Shown piece after piece: positions 43,901-52,392 of a DNA stretch of 64,000 nucleotides. A program made the translations under genes and the position numbers. The notes under the pieces were generated by a model. The model made no database searches, was not told where the DNA came from, and saw only the letters and a list, made by a program, of their open reading frames with translations. Source of the DNA: Saprospiraceae bacterium (GTDB lineage Bacteria; Bacteroidota; Bacteroidia; Chitinophagales; Saprospiraceae); contig JANQLV010000041.1 of assembly GCA_028280415.1 (NCBI GenBank), positions 1 through 64,000 on the forward strand, given 5' to 3'. Positions within the stretch are counted from its first letter, which is position 1; the number at the start of each line of letters is the position of its first letter.

Positions 43901-46900
43901 CCAACCTACTTTTGCATCAAAATTGGTTACACCACATTCGTTTACCAAAGCCGTGATCCGCAAAGTATTACAAACGTCCTGTATTGGGGCACTTCCATCT
44001 CCTTTGATCAATCCCGGAGCAAAAGCAAAATAGTTTTCACCACTCGCTCCAAAAGAGCTAAACGACAAACTAGTAATATTCAGAGGATCACTAATATCTT
44101 CGATTGCTACTACTTCAATCGCCTGGGTTGAATCTTCTATTGATATCCAGGTTATTCCGGCATCCGCTGTAAAAGAAGTATTACAATGTTGAATAATCCA
44201 GGTCGCAGTATCCGCTGCCAGATTGAAATTAGGGTTGGAAACATAATTCAAACTAAAAGTAGGCGGATCGGTATAAAATATATCATTATCTACCGAATCT
44301 ACTACCTGCTCGGTACAGCTGCCATCACCAATATCATTAGCATAATATCTGTCCTGAAAGTAAATCTCCGGATCAAAGTCAAAACGATTATTCCCATTAC
44401 TGCTTCCCGCAATTGATCTACAATTCGGAATCGCTCTGACTCTAAAGTTGAAAGAATAGGATAAAACATTATTCAGTGAAGGTACTGCCGTCAGGGTATC
44501 GAATCTTACAATATATCGTCCATCCGGAAATGATTCGAAAGCAGGCATAGGGAAAAAGTCGTTCCCGTGTATCGGATGATTGGGAATGGATACTTCCGGT
44601 TCAAAAACATCAAAAGCATTATAAACTGCTGTATCAAAAGTAAATACCAGCGAATCAATACCAATCGCCTGTCGGAATTCATTACCAAACCAGTCCACAA
44701 AACCATTATTAACGGTAATCAGCCGGTAGCGAAGGTAAATTTCATCACATCCTTCCGGGAAACTACTACTATTTGGAAAATTAAAAACCGTTTGATTTTT
44801 AGCAATGGTAATAATATCTCCAAAATTATCACAGCTTTCATCGACTCCGTCAAAACGCGCATAACCATAACCTCTCAGATTTTGTACTTTTTTAAATTGT
44901 ACAGGATAAGGCCCATCGGGATTAACCGTAAAGTTTGCTCTGAAATCAACAGTATCTCCGGGGTTAAGCGTAATTCCAAGCCCAGCCAAACAAGGATCAA
45001 GGTCGAATGTCAAAATTTTAGTACTATCAACAGCCTTTACATCGAGAATAGTAGTATCTACCGTACAAAAATATTCAGAACCACCATTGGTAATTCGCAA
45101 TGTCCCCAGACCAAATAAAAAGGTCTCAACAGGGTCGAGAGAACCATCAACATTATTATAAGTAATGACCATCCCCAGGCTATCAGTAACCGGTGTATCT
45201 CCAACGATATTGAGGATTCGCATTTCAACGGAATCACAGGAAATGGCTACTTTTTTATTGGCCAGGTCGGGATCGTAAGGGGTCGTATAAGTTTCATCAG
45301 TATAACCAAAAGTAGTTCGATTTACATCAAAGTCCATCGTTCTCAGGCCAATTGGACAGGGAACCGGAGGACAAGGCGGATCGGTAGAATGCAGGGTCGG
45401 TCCTTCCAAATCGCCACAAAACCAGGTATGCTTACAATCACAATCCGGACAATAATGCGCAAACTCTATCGGGAAAGAAGTAGGTCCTAATAGAGCGGTA
45501 CAATCCGCCTGTAAAGCGATAATGACTTGATATTCTCCATTTATAAAAGGTGAGGCAGAAGCATCAAAAACCAGATAGGTTGTATCATTACTAGTTGTAT
45601 TTCCGATCAACGGATAGGAAGTAGATTCATTGCGAATTACTTCCGTCACGCCGGGAATAATACTTACGCCCATTGGCAAGACGACTGTTACGAGTAACTG
45701 CTCACCTCCCGAGCAACTTTTATCAAAAAAACGAACCCCTCTGGTTTGCGTATGTGTAACATAAAAAGTATCCGTTACCGCAAAAGCATCGGGATCAGTA
45801 AAGTTTTCCAGCTCGGCACGGGTTTGTGAAGGGCGGAAATAACTGGGCTCAAGACGTATAATTCGTTCATCGCAGGCATCGGTATGATCAATTCTGGCAT
45901 TAAAAGCAGTGCTATAGCTATTGGCACAGGTACTGTCCATTCCGGGGGAAGTAGCCAGAGAACAATCAAATTCATAAAAGGCGGTAATCTCAATTGACTC
46001 GTTTTGGGGTAAATCATCAAAAAAGCCATCCCCATCAAAATCTGTCAATCCCCCTGCCCCATCAGGATCAGTGGTAAACTGTAAGTTACCATCCAAATCG
46101 ATCATAGCAGCCGGTACCGCAATGTCTACCCCTGCAATCCGGATACCAGTAATTTCAAAAGCAGCATCCGTCAGTCCGAAAGCACTTCCAATGCCAATCC
46201 CGGCAGAAACACTCATCATAGTGGCAAAGCCGGGATCGACTTCCAGACCATCATTGGTAAAGGTTATAGTTGACTGGCCCGCCTGGCAATATCCCGTATT
46301 GATATTGGGCAATGAACCATTATCTGCAAAAACCACATTTGCAGCTCCCTGGCCAATGTCGGCAAAACCATTAATAGAAACCGTTTCACAAAAGCGCCCA
46401 TCACAACCCCATTCCACACTATGAAAGCTGGTCCGGTCTTCAAAACAATCCAGCACACAAATATTTTCAACAATTGTAACAGTTTCGTCCGGATCAAAGA
46501 ATACATCTCCATCACCAGCTCCACCGCCAATGGTATTGTTAACAAAATAAGTCCCGTCAATCAGAAGCGTAATCAGGGTATCGGTACCGACTACCTGCTT
46601 ATTGGGCGTGACGGTAATACCGTTGACAACAATGCTTTCGACATATACTCCCGCCCCCTGAGTATTGCTATAGTAAATCGTATCCACAAAGCCATCCAGA
46701 CCACTATTCGTCGTAAGCACTTCTCTGGAATAACAATCTCCTACTCTGGCCGGTCCAAAAGTATTAATCACATCAATGGTAAAGGAAGGAATGGCAAACG
46801 CATCCCGGTATTCAATATTTGCATCAAACTCCGTAATATTTGTCGTTGTACCAAGGTCATAGTTGAATTCCCAAAGATCAAAAACTTCGGCTGCATTATT

Positions 46901-47311
46901 TGCTGTAAGCGTATCGATATATTCACAATTAGCTTTTACAGTAAAAGCAATATCAACGAAAGTAGTAGCAAAAGGACTGAGATCAGGTAATCTAAAAATT
47001 GGTTTAGTCGGGTCGGAAAGATCTTCGGGTATCACACCGGGCGTTGAATTTGCTGCATCAAAATTAACCAGTTCAACTCCTTTGAAAAGATGGGCGGTAG
47101 CAAGAATCTCGGATCGGGTTTCGGGAGCAAGTCCATCGACACTAACTCTGACAACTTCCGTGTCGGTATCCCCACAGATATTTAGAAAATCAGGAACCGA
47201 TGCCGCATTGGCAAAATCAACCTGTAGGTTATCCTGCGCAATAATTTGATTAAAAAGGGGAAAAAACAAAAGCATTAAAGCTCCAAATAATTTGTATAAT
47301 TCCTTTTTCAT
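37982..47311 (-). CDS. Giant T9SS-secreted SprB-type adhesin
   Basis: A 3109-residue secreted protein. The signal peptide ends at IIAQ (residue about 25). Residues about 26-1780 consist of DUF11/Ig-like beta-sandwich domains. Residues about 1784-2165 and 2168-2560 are two similar roughly 390-residue blocks, each made of SprB-type repeats (ATCGNNDGEV, LSSGVYTVTISD, PDCGLANGSVTI). Short Ig-like domains follow, then a cadherin/Big-like domain (about 2930-3015, EGTPVVIDVQANDIL). A type B gliding-motility C-terminal domain ends it (about 3020-3109, SANGDGVNDVFYI, FNRWGNLVYE, LPDGTYYYLLEL). SprB-type proteins are exported adhesins of gliding cells. Confidence 0.92.
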   Translation of the reverse strand: MKKELYKLFGALMLLFFPLFNQIIAQDNLQVDFANAASVPDFLNICGDTDTEVVRVSVDGLAPETRSEILATAHLFKGVELVNFDAANSTPGVIPEDLSDPTKPIFRLPDLSPFATTFVDIAFTVKANCEYIDTLTANNAAEVFDLWEFNYDLGTTTNITEFDANIEYRDAFAIPSFTIDVINTFGPARVGDCYSREVLTTNSGLDGFVDTIYYSNTQGAGVYVESIVVNGITVTPNKQVVGTDTLITLLIDGTYFVNNTIGGGAGDGDVFFDPDETVTIVENICVLDCFEDRTSFHSVEWGCDGRFCETVSINGFADIGQGAANVVFADNGSLPNINTGYCQAGQSTITFTNDGLEVDPGFATMMSVSAGIGIGSAFGLTDAAFEITGIRIAGVDIAVPAAMIDLDGNLQFTTDPDGAGGLTDFDGDGFFDDLPQNESIEITAFYEFDCSLATSPGMDSTCANSYSTAFNARIDHTDACDERIIRLEPSYFRPSQTRAELENFTDPDAFAVTDTFYVTHTQTRGVRFFDKSCSGGEQLLVTVVLPMGVSIIPGVTEVIRNESTSYPLIGNTTSNDTTYLVFDASASPFINGEYQVIIALQADCTALLGPTSFPIEFAHYCPDCDCKHTWFCGDLEGPTLHSTDPPCPPVPCPIGLRTMDFDVNRTTFGYTDETYTTPYDPDLANKKVAISCDSVEMRILNIVGDTPVTDSLGMVITYNNVDGSLDPVETFLFGLGTLRITNGGSEYFCTVDTTILDVKAVDSTKILTFDLDPCLAGLGITLNPGDTVDFRANFTVNPDGPYPVQFKKVQNLRGYGYARFDGVDESCDNFGDIITIAKNQTVFNFPNSSSFPEGCDEIYLRYRLITVNNGFVDWFGNEFRQAIGIDSLVFTFDTAVYNAFDVFEPEVSIPNHPIHGNDFFPMPAFESFPDGRYIVRFDTLTAVPSLNNVLSYSFNFRVRAIPNCRSIAGSSNGNNRFDFDPEIYFQDRYYANDIGDGSCTEQVVDSVDNDIFYTDPPTFSLNYVSNPNFNLAADTATWIIQHCNTSFTADAGITWISIEDSTQAIEVVAIEDISDPLNITSLSFSSFGASGENYFAFAPGLIKGDGSAPIQDVCNTLRITALVNECGVTNFDAKVGWNCVMYTEPGWNPELYPPCEDLIIPLSVTTLDPFLDGNIIEQPLTDPNLCDTNTIAILVRNTDQGNAYDVTTQLILPFEGAEIVPGSVEFAYPPSAPYVPIATDPYFAGTNSRGRIFQYDDFSLLNSFLDANGLPGFNPSSPTDSNEFVIRYKFTTDCDYISGSISYYQLQGLKGCGDSTNFETGETLPIEINGADPGVSKIFDVQFNEGSALIPGAASLIEITAVNLTTTPTDTTDKILLTLPANISYEPGSTIAIDPPAWAITEPEIEVNGGFQNLYWCLPAGLLQNDTVSMSLVLNSPAYDCSVDSLDLGLYTILRQDLTCSANGLDCGVESITSSNNGALTGININQQSLDINLTYITSVCVSPTEEQVTIDGLVLNNGIDFVEPNFTIRYFYDADNSGSFSAGDTELANFTENGPIITGDAVPFQHTITVNVSEFCQVFGLIDTTGLTLCDDALFSIDNANLQNAGNDILICETVPTTVNANLGEAGCSGFTTYTYQWFAVPPASTADLSSTTILNPVFSTNFDGVTEDTLVYYLETTRPGCLAVSSDTVRIILGAGIELDPASTITTNGNPVVLNANPSGGSMPYAYNWEPASTLDDPNAIQPIATPVQDSTTYTVTVTSATGCTAVDSILVVNTAPCTIPPVTSVAVVNATCGNNDGEVVIHLEGAESNYLYTWTPDIGIPNNDNNQRRGLPAGGYTVLISDPVNPLCSTTLDILVQNSDGPTATATIGPATCGFADGTATFIPATFNYQWGDGSTASSRNDLAAGVYFVTVNDPLAPDCPNVFQIEIGEESDLEASITVNNQPDCGLANGSVTINVTGGVGPFSFSWGDNTATQNNLSSGVYTVTISDLGTGACELEYTFALTDNVPSAMINITDTTALTCAGINDGSIDFTVNYDLAFVLPADTIITDGVNVYTNGNIPAGDFCLLIRDGNGCLAGESCFTMPEPDSLLLWFTVSPACDNDGSVDLEIIGGTGPFNIDWDFIPGSPDQEDIDNLMAGTYPIVVTDANGCVINDFVEVGPCACEPPQLNSILIVEATCGNSDGSATIHLMDNDSLYNYNWIPDLGTSIGIGNTRNNLPFGAYVVEVSAIADPTCMTEVLVLLTNSDGPDAEVTTTPATCQANDGSATLSPADYLYVWEDSSTGNFRDTLSAGIYFVTLTDTINNPNCPNVLMLEIEEDTPLTANLTVDTAPDCGVSNGTVTIDVMNGSGSYNFTWEDGLMTTNATRTNLSSGIYSVTITNMDATACELEFLFVLEDNVGTATMLISDTSHVSCAGFADGAIDFTVNYDPAFSFPADTVITDGTYYYENGNLPAGDYCIYLGDASGCLVSSGCFTINEPEAMDLYLVLTPDCNNDGCVDVTVNGGSAPFTFDWSHLSGTDDPEDVCGLSAATYGLSVTDSLGCLIIEDAIIIPSCIDTCDFFGGLDTIMIQAPDCQSAATYCFEISTQDVFQAQILDNGMSYTLPIIGCNFDSLVVEYDYGQLFGQGNLGPYDLLSWTVNGNTFSGEFADIPALIDSMNVWDPDGNWMIASVGQFIIGGAFGSDYSTMIIEAIDFGSISNLGASNTFLPTGYELQLGVGTHEVVVIDTLSGCSDTLFAVVSCTNAFNICISDQVNYCIDTTTLNLTGTIASMTNVCPDQASGAVEFTLDQDNYCMDYAGVNFGTDTICIEFCDIGGICDTLDLIVMVDSCVTSEITNVKDTVFINQTEIYCIDTISLPGEIVFIENYCADLSGEFVDFFIDPMGFCMEYTGVEIGVDSACVVVCDEFGFCDTTLFCVAVVEYLDPPTAQADSICNPGVLEGTPVVIDVQANDILYGGVDSLYILTQPQWGTATVNLDGSITFNADEQVCERTDSLQYVVCTPTGCDTATVIICIDCVDIVIFTAVSANGDGVNDVFYIANIEEYPNSELKIFNRWGNLVYETVNYKNTWDGTWNGNRDLPDGTYYYLLELKDEANRVFQGYFELYR
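39640..41970 (-). repeat. Two long supra-repeats within the SprB-type adhesin
   Basis: Two coding blocks of about 1.2 kb (protein residues about 1784-2165 and 2168-2560) share the same ordered motifs: EATCGN-DGxATIHL, LTNSDGP, TTPATC/GPATC, LSSGIYSVTI, ADTxITDG and CFTM/CFTINEP. An ancient internal duplication is indicated by protein similarity; DNA identity was not measured. Confidence 0.75.
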
Positions 47312-47355
47312 ATCAGAAGGGAAATGTCCTGGTTAAATCGCTTTGAAAACAGTTT

Positions 47356-47385
47356 CAAATACACCCAAGCGTATCTAAATGCCAA
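47356..47385 (-). promoter_or_regulatory. Bacteroidota-type promoter for the giant adhesin gene
   Basis: On the minus strand TTG (complement of 47383-47385), a 19-bp spacer, and TGTATTTG (47356-47363) match TTG-N19-TANNTTTG with one deviation (G for A). It lies 45 bp from the start codon. Confidence 0.5.
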
Positions 47386-47668
47386 GCTTTTAAATCCTGC
47401 TTACTGTTGATTTCCAAAAAGACTTATGTCTAAATATTTTTATTTCATTCCTGAAGTAAGATTGTGAACGAGATTATAATTCTATAGGTTTCAGATTAAA
47501 TTTGTTTATAATATGTAAACCTACATCTTCCCTACTTCAAATATTATGTATTTGCGAAAACCATACCAAAACCAAAGGAAGGATAGCGGTTCGGTAATAT
47601 TGCCGGTAATCAGGCTTTCAAGTAAAAAGTGATGCTATGGTTGAGAAAAGACTATTTGGACAGTATAC

Positions 47669-47719
47669 TGTACCATATCCTAAAGACATTTGCTTCGCTT
47701 TAGAATATGGTACATTTTT
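47669..47719 (+). terminator. Strong hairpin with plus-strand T-tract after the 1511-residue gene
   Basis: TGTACCATAT-c-CTAAAG (47669-47685) pairs with CTTTAG-a-ATATGGTACA (47698-47714), 16 pairs plus one C-A position (a G-U on the minus strand). A T5 tract follows on the plus strand only. The stop of the minus-strand gene is at 47730, so the T-tract is on the wrong side for that gene. Confidence 0.55.
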
Positions 47720-47729
47720 ACTCCCGATC

Positions 47730-50700
47730 TTAATTTTCTTTTGCCGAACGAATTCTGTTGACAAACATTTGTGCAGAGCCCTGATTCACTAGAGCAATTT
47801 CATAGAATTCACCATCTTCCATTTTGAAGATTTTTTCTTTCTTTTTGAGTTCCTCTACTGTGGTGTTGAATTTTTCATTGTTTGAGGCACAATTGAGAAT
47901 TCCCTGTTTATAGCCAAAGAAATAGAAATTTCCGGAAGGAGATTTGATATAAATATAGACCCGATCATCTTCGTTGGTTGGCATTTTAAATTCTACATAA
48001 CAATCCAGCATTCTGTTGATTACTTCTCCGTCGATGCTGCCCACTCCAACCTTTTCTTCGGAAGAAATAAGCGATTGCAATTCTGCATTCCATTCCATCG
48101 GCAAATAGGAGAAAAAGAATTTGAAATTATCATATTTTCCGGGTAGATCGAGTCCTACATTGAGCATTTTGTTAAAAGCCTGATCATAATCCTTGCCAGG
48201 AGGAATAAACTCCGTCAGTGCTTTGGCATACAAATCCTGATCTTTCAAATAATCTACTACCCGGGCATCAAAACTACTGGACTGAATGTCCGTAGCCATG
48301 ATTTTCATAAGTTTCTCCGGAATGATAGCTTCTACTCCTGCCATCAATTTAAAAGTCGTTTTGGTATCTCCGGGTTCGGGGAAATCCGTCGGTTCGGCGG
48401 AATCTTCCGGGAAAGTAGTTTCCGCAATTCCCCCTGCTTTTACACTGATATAATCGAGTCCGGAACCAATATTCATTTTCCCTTCAGCAGTAATCTTTCC
48501 GTTTCTATTGGCATAAACCAGTTTATTCCCCTTTAAAGAACCGGTGGCCATTAGGGTAGAATCCCCAAAAATAAAGCGATCATCGACTTTATTATATTTA
48601 AAAATACCAATTTCATTGTCCCCTCTGGCTTCGAAGATCATGCGATCCTTGCGGATATAAAGCGGCATCATGATGCTCGGATACATTTTTGCCGAAGTTT
48701 TGCTTACGAAAATTCCCGTACGCAAAGGATCCCCCAGATAATTTTTAGGTACTTTATACTGAATAGCCAGGTCATTTTTGTCCCCTTCGAATTGTACCGA
48801 AAACCAATCTCTTCGCGGCATATCAGGTACATCCAGGCGAGCAAAGCCGTCAAACTGCAGGTTTTTAGATTCTGCGTTCAGAGAGATTTTTCCACGATAC
48901 TCCGTCTTGTGATCAATGTAGAAATTATCTCCTTCCTTTACTTCTCCGGTAGCTCTGGTTACAGTTTTCTTTTCACTCCGTTTGCCCTTTCCCACACGTG
49001 TACCAATAATATCTACAAATTCGATTTCCTGCATTCTTTTACCAATATTGTACTCATAAAAACCTTTTGCCCGGTAATCCTTTTTACCTAAAATATCCAC
49101 AGTAGCCCGATTGATCACATGATACTTATTCTCGGTATTGGCGATGATTTTAGCACTATCCAACGTCGCCATATTAGCCCCTTCACTGATTTCTACATTG
49201 CCATCACTCAAATAAACATAGGCATCACAAGTCTGAATAACCTCTACCCCACCGATCTTCAGCTCATTAGTTTTCAAATCGTAAATAGCCGTCTTGCCGA
49301 GAAAGTTTAAAGAATCCTGATCCGGATGTATCGAGGTAAATTTCCCAAAACCATCTTTATCGTTTTTAAACGTCACATTCTCCTCTTTCATATTCCAGAG
49401 ATATTCGTTGAGTGAGGTTTGATATTGGTTAAAAGGCATCACTGTTTCTACATCATCAGCATTCGCTTTAATCCTGCCCAGTTGTTCTGTAAAATCCAGA
49501 TCGGCATTTACATTATCCGTATTCAGGGCAAGTGCATCGGTCCCAATCGTTTTAATTCGAATATCCGCTGTATCGGAAAGCGCAGAGAAAATTCCAAAAG
49601 AGATCAAATCCGAATCCAGGCTTCCTTTATCCCAATCGAACAAGCCTCTACCTCTCAATCCGTCGGGCGTCAGGATCAGCGTTCCTTCAAGCGTATGGTT
49701 ATTAGCTTTAAAAATATCAAATGCTTTTTCCTTCGTGGTTACATACATCGAATCCTGATAAGGTTTCCAGTCGATACTCACATCCAGGCCCAATGCCTGA
49801 GGTACTTTTACTTCCCCATCATCTTCCTTCAGTTCAAAGCGTTCGGCAGTAGCCAACATCTGATTGGGTTTAAATATGAAGTCCTCGGAATTCACATCGG
49901 CGGTCAGGTAAGTAAGCGTCCCTTTGCCCAGAAAGCCTTGATTGCTTATCGAGATTTCTCCTACGTAATTTCCTTTATCGGCATAAGTAGGAAAACCATC
50001 CTTGGGTTTGTCAGAAACAAAACCCAGCGATTCATCCTCCTGCAATACCAAAGTCTCTTCGAAGTCCGGGAAGATACCTCCCGATACCATTTTTCCGGTA
50101 AACTCAAGAGCCTCTTTGCTAAAATTATCCAGGCTGTTAAAGCTAAATTTATCCAGTTCAAAATAAAATGAGTCCCGACCATAAGCTCCACCCTGTGTAT
50201 CTTCGTAATCGTAGTAAACGTAGGACTTTCCTTTGCTCTGATAAGAAGGAAAAATCGGAATGTCTTCAGTCCCCGATTTATTTGAAGGTGCATCGATCAA
50301 TAACACTCCATGCGAATGTTCAATCCTCGAAGCTATGGAGAGTGCTTCGGGAACCCCTTCTCTACTCACTACGCCCGTCGGTATAAAAAGATCGAAATAC
50401 CGAACCGAATCCATCTCTATCTGATTTTTATCATAATCAAAGGAAAAATCTTTTCCATCGAGTAAACCGAATCCGGCAAAAACTCTTCCATCGAAATCCA
50501 GATTTCGATTGCGTTTAATCGTCACTTGATTATTGAAGGGCCGGACCGCAACCTTTTGAGTCTTGCTAAATTCTACAGAAGAAACACCGGATGCTTTAAT
50601 CGTCAAATCTTTTAGCGACATCACAGCATTGGTACTATCGGATTTTGACAATATTTTCAAAAAATCGTAATCCACCTTCCCCTGTTTGGCATCCGCATAG

Positions 50701-52265
50701 TGATATACTTTATCTTTCACGTATACCAATTCTTTATCACTGTCATAATTGACAAACCCCTTAGCAACCAGATCATAAAGTAAACTCTGAATACTGGATA
50801 CTTTGAATCGCGGATTTAGCTTTTTAGCCAGATTTTCTGCACTTAGCAGGTTTCCTTGCTCATCCGCATAGACCTTAATAGTAGCAATAGGATTAATCGA
50901 GGAAATATTCTGCAAACGATTGTAATCATCTTCTTCAAAATACTTCATGGACTCGAAAGCCACCGTTTTTTTCCTTTTGGCAAAGCCTACTCCGGTTTGA
51001 CCAAAAACTACCGAATCTTTTTCCAGAAACCAGTCGATATTCTCCACATCGACATTGACTTGATGCAAAGAATTGAAAAAGGGATTTCGGTCACTTCCCC
51101 GGTTCCCCCGAAACAAATTCAGCTCTTTATCCGGAATTTCAAATTTTAAATTAACCGAAGGATGATAAAAGGAATCCTGACCGAAATAAAGTGTTGTTTC
51201 AACTCTTTCACCGGCAATTCGTTCATCTTTTCTGATCACAAACAACTCGGAGGCTCCACGAAACAGGACTTCGCGGTTTTCATCGTATACGGCAATTTTT
51301 GCATTCAACTCCTTGCTTCCGTAGCCATAAACCGTCGTTCCATTCAGCTTAAACCCGCCGACATATTCTACCCCTCCACCGATATTATTTATTTGCAGGA
51401 TACTATCTTTTGATTCAAAACGCGGAAAAGAGCCTCCTTTAGAATTACTGGAAGCTACGATTTTATCTGTAAAAGAACCTTCAATTGCCCCATTGGGAAA
51501 TAGCTCAGGATAATAAAGTTTTACCGATTCTACCTCATAAATACTCTTCTTGGTTTCGATCTCATATTCTGAAAGTACTACATTGATACTATCTCCAAGG
51601 CCAAAACGATCCCATGACACCTTTCCCCCACTTCCTTTCCAAAGCCGCTGATTGGGATAAAAAATCCCGGAAGTTCCCTGGATTTTAATAGAGTCTTTTT
51701 TTCTGAATCCAATCAAATCAACTTTCTCATACTGGATTATTGGTTCGTTATTTTCAAATTCAAGTTTATATTGATCGGCCACTCCAATCCAGTTCACACC
51801 ACTGCTGGAATGTTGCAGTGCCTGATTTTCGAAAAAATTCAAGGAAAAATCCAGATAAGATCGATAGGGTTTGATCTTTCGATTAGTGATATTGTCGAGG
51901 ATGCCATTTAAAATCCTGTGCCATTCTTTAAAGGTTTCCTCGCCGTTTTCTCCTTTTTTGACTACGCCCAAACCTTTAAGATAATTCGTAAAATAAGGAT
52001 TAGCGGTCATTTTCTGCACCAGCATTTTATTGCTTGTACTATGAATAGTCAAAAATTCCTCTTCGGTAAAAACACCCCCTTCAAGCTGTTTTTTATACTG
52101 TTTGAAGAGCTTTTCCATGTCTTTGCGCTTACTTGCCGTCATAAAATCTTCCAGTTGCTTCAGGTATTCCGACTGATCGGCCGAAAACTCCGTTAAGCGC
52201 TGAGCAAAAACGTTTTGCGTAAAGCCAAAAAACAATATAAATGCAAAAAGTAGCTGATTTCTCAT
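47730..52265 (-). CDS. Very large exported beta-rich protein of unknown function
   Basis: A 1511-residue protein with a signal peptide ending at VFAQ (residue about 22). A helical first 100 residues is followed by over 1300 residues of short beta-strand repeats with DG/KG/NG turns: VTIKRNRNLDFDGRVFAGFG, GTLILTPDGLRGRGLFDWDK and GEFYEIALVNQ. A stretch around NELKIGGVEVIQTCDAYVYL and LDSAKIIANTENKYHVIN resembles the OstA/LptA-type jelly roll used in envelope transport. It has no T9SS sorting domain, so periplasmic or inner-face location is likely. Large proteins of this kind occur in Saprospiria; none has a known role that I recall. Family assignment is by pattern only. Confidence 0.65.
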   Translation of the reverse strand: MRNQLLFAFILFFGFTQNVFAQRLTEFSADQSEYLKQLEDFMTASKRKDMEKLFKQYKKQLEGGVFTEEEFLTIHSTSNKMLVQKMTANPYFTNYLKGLGVVKKGENGEETFKEWHRILNGILDNITNRKIKPYRSYLDFSLNFFENQALQHSSSGVNWIGVADQYKLEFENNEPIIQYEKVDLIGFRKKDSIKIQGTSGIFYPNQRLWKGSGGKVSWDRFGLGDSINVVLSEYEIETKKSIYEVESVKLYYPELFPNGAIEGSFTDKIVASSNSKGGSFPRFESKDSILQINNIGGGVEYVGGFKLNGTTVYGYGSKELNAKIAVYDENREVLFRGASELFVIRKDERIAGERVETTLYFGQDSFYHPSVNLKFEIPDKELNLFRGNRGSDRNPFFNSLHQVNVDVENIDWFLEKDSVVFGQTGVGFAKRKKTVAFESMKYFEEDDYNRLQNISSINPIATIKVYADEQGNLLSAENLAKKLNPRFKVSSIQSLLYDLVAKGFVNYDSDKELVYVKDKVYHYADAKQGKVDYDFLKILSKSDSTNAVMSLKDLTIKASGVSSVEFSKTQKVAVRPFNNQVTIKRNRNLDFDGRVFAGFGLLDGKDFSFDYDKNQIEMDSVRYFDLFIPTGVVSREGVPEALSIASRIEHSHGVLLIDAPSNKSGTEDIPIFPSYQSKGKSYVYYDYEDTQGGAYGRDSFYFELDKFSFNSLDNFSKEALEFTGKMVSGGIFPDFEETLVLQEDESLGFVSDKPKDGFPTYADKGNYVGEISISNQGFLGKGTLTYLTADVNSEDFIFKPNQMLATAERFELKEDDGEVKVPQALGLDVSIDWKPYQDSMYVTTKEKAFDIFKANNHTLEGTLILTPDGLRGRGLFDWDKGSLDSDLISFGIFSALSDTADIRIKTIGTDALALNTDNVNADLDFTEQLGRIKANADDVETVMPFNQYQTSLNEYLWNMKEENVTFKNDKDGFGKFTSIHPDQDSLNFLGKTAIYDLKTNELKIGGVEVIQTCDAYVYLSDGNVEISEGANMATLDSAKIIANTENKYHVINRATVDILGKKDYRAKGFYEYNIGKRMQEIEFVDIIGTRVGKGKRSEKKTVTRATGEVKEGDNFYIDHKTEYRGKISLNAESKNLQFDGFARLDVPDMPRRDWFSVQFEGDKNDLAIQYKVPKNYLGDPLRTGIFVSKTSAKMYPSIMMPLYIRKDRMIFEARGDNEIGIFKYNKVDDRFIFGDSTLMATGSLKGNKLVYANRNGKITAEGKMNIGSGLDYISVKAGGIAETTFPEDSAEPTDFPEPGDTKTTFKLMAGVEAIIPEKLMKIMATDIQSSSFDARVVDYLKDQDLYAKALTEFIPPGKDYDQAFNKMLNVGLDLPGKYDNFKFFFSYLPMEWNAELQSLISSEEKVGVGSIDGEVINRMLDCYVEFKMPTNEDDRVYIYIKSPSGNFYFFGYKQGILNCASNNEKFNTTVEELKKKEKIFKMEDGEFYEIALVNQGSAQMFVNRIRSAKEN

Positions 52266-52392
52266 ATTAGCAACCTTTATTACTAGGTAATTAATTCTAA
52301 ATTAAAATTGATACGGGTATCCAATGGGTCTTTTAAGGTATTAAAATTTGTCATACTATCTTCGATGTTTTTTAAACAACGAATGAAAATGA

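Larger units (their letters stand above)
47312..47729. other. Intergenic region between two large minus-strand genes
   Basis: 418 bp with no open frame of interest. It contains the promoter-like pair for the giant adhesin at 47356-47385, a perfect palindrome CAGTATACTG at 47661-47670, and a strong hairpin at 47669-47714 whose T-tract faces the plus strand. Confidence 0.6.

Noticed and set aside
44567-45118. Open frame of 183 codons antisense to the giant adhesin
   Set aside because: Shadow of the long coding frame with low-complexity Ile/Lys/Arg sequence and no domain.
49419-50171. Open frame of 250 codons antisense to the 1511-residue gene
   Set aside because: Antisense shadow; hydrophobic/aromatic mixture without any motif.
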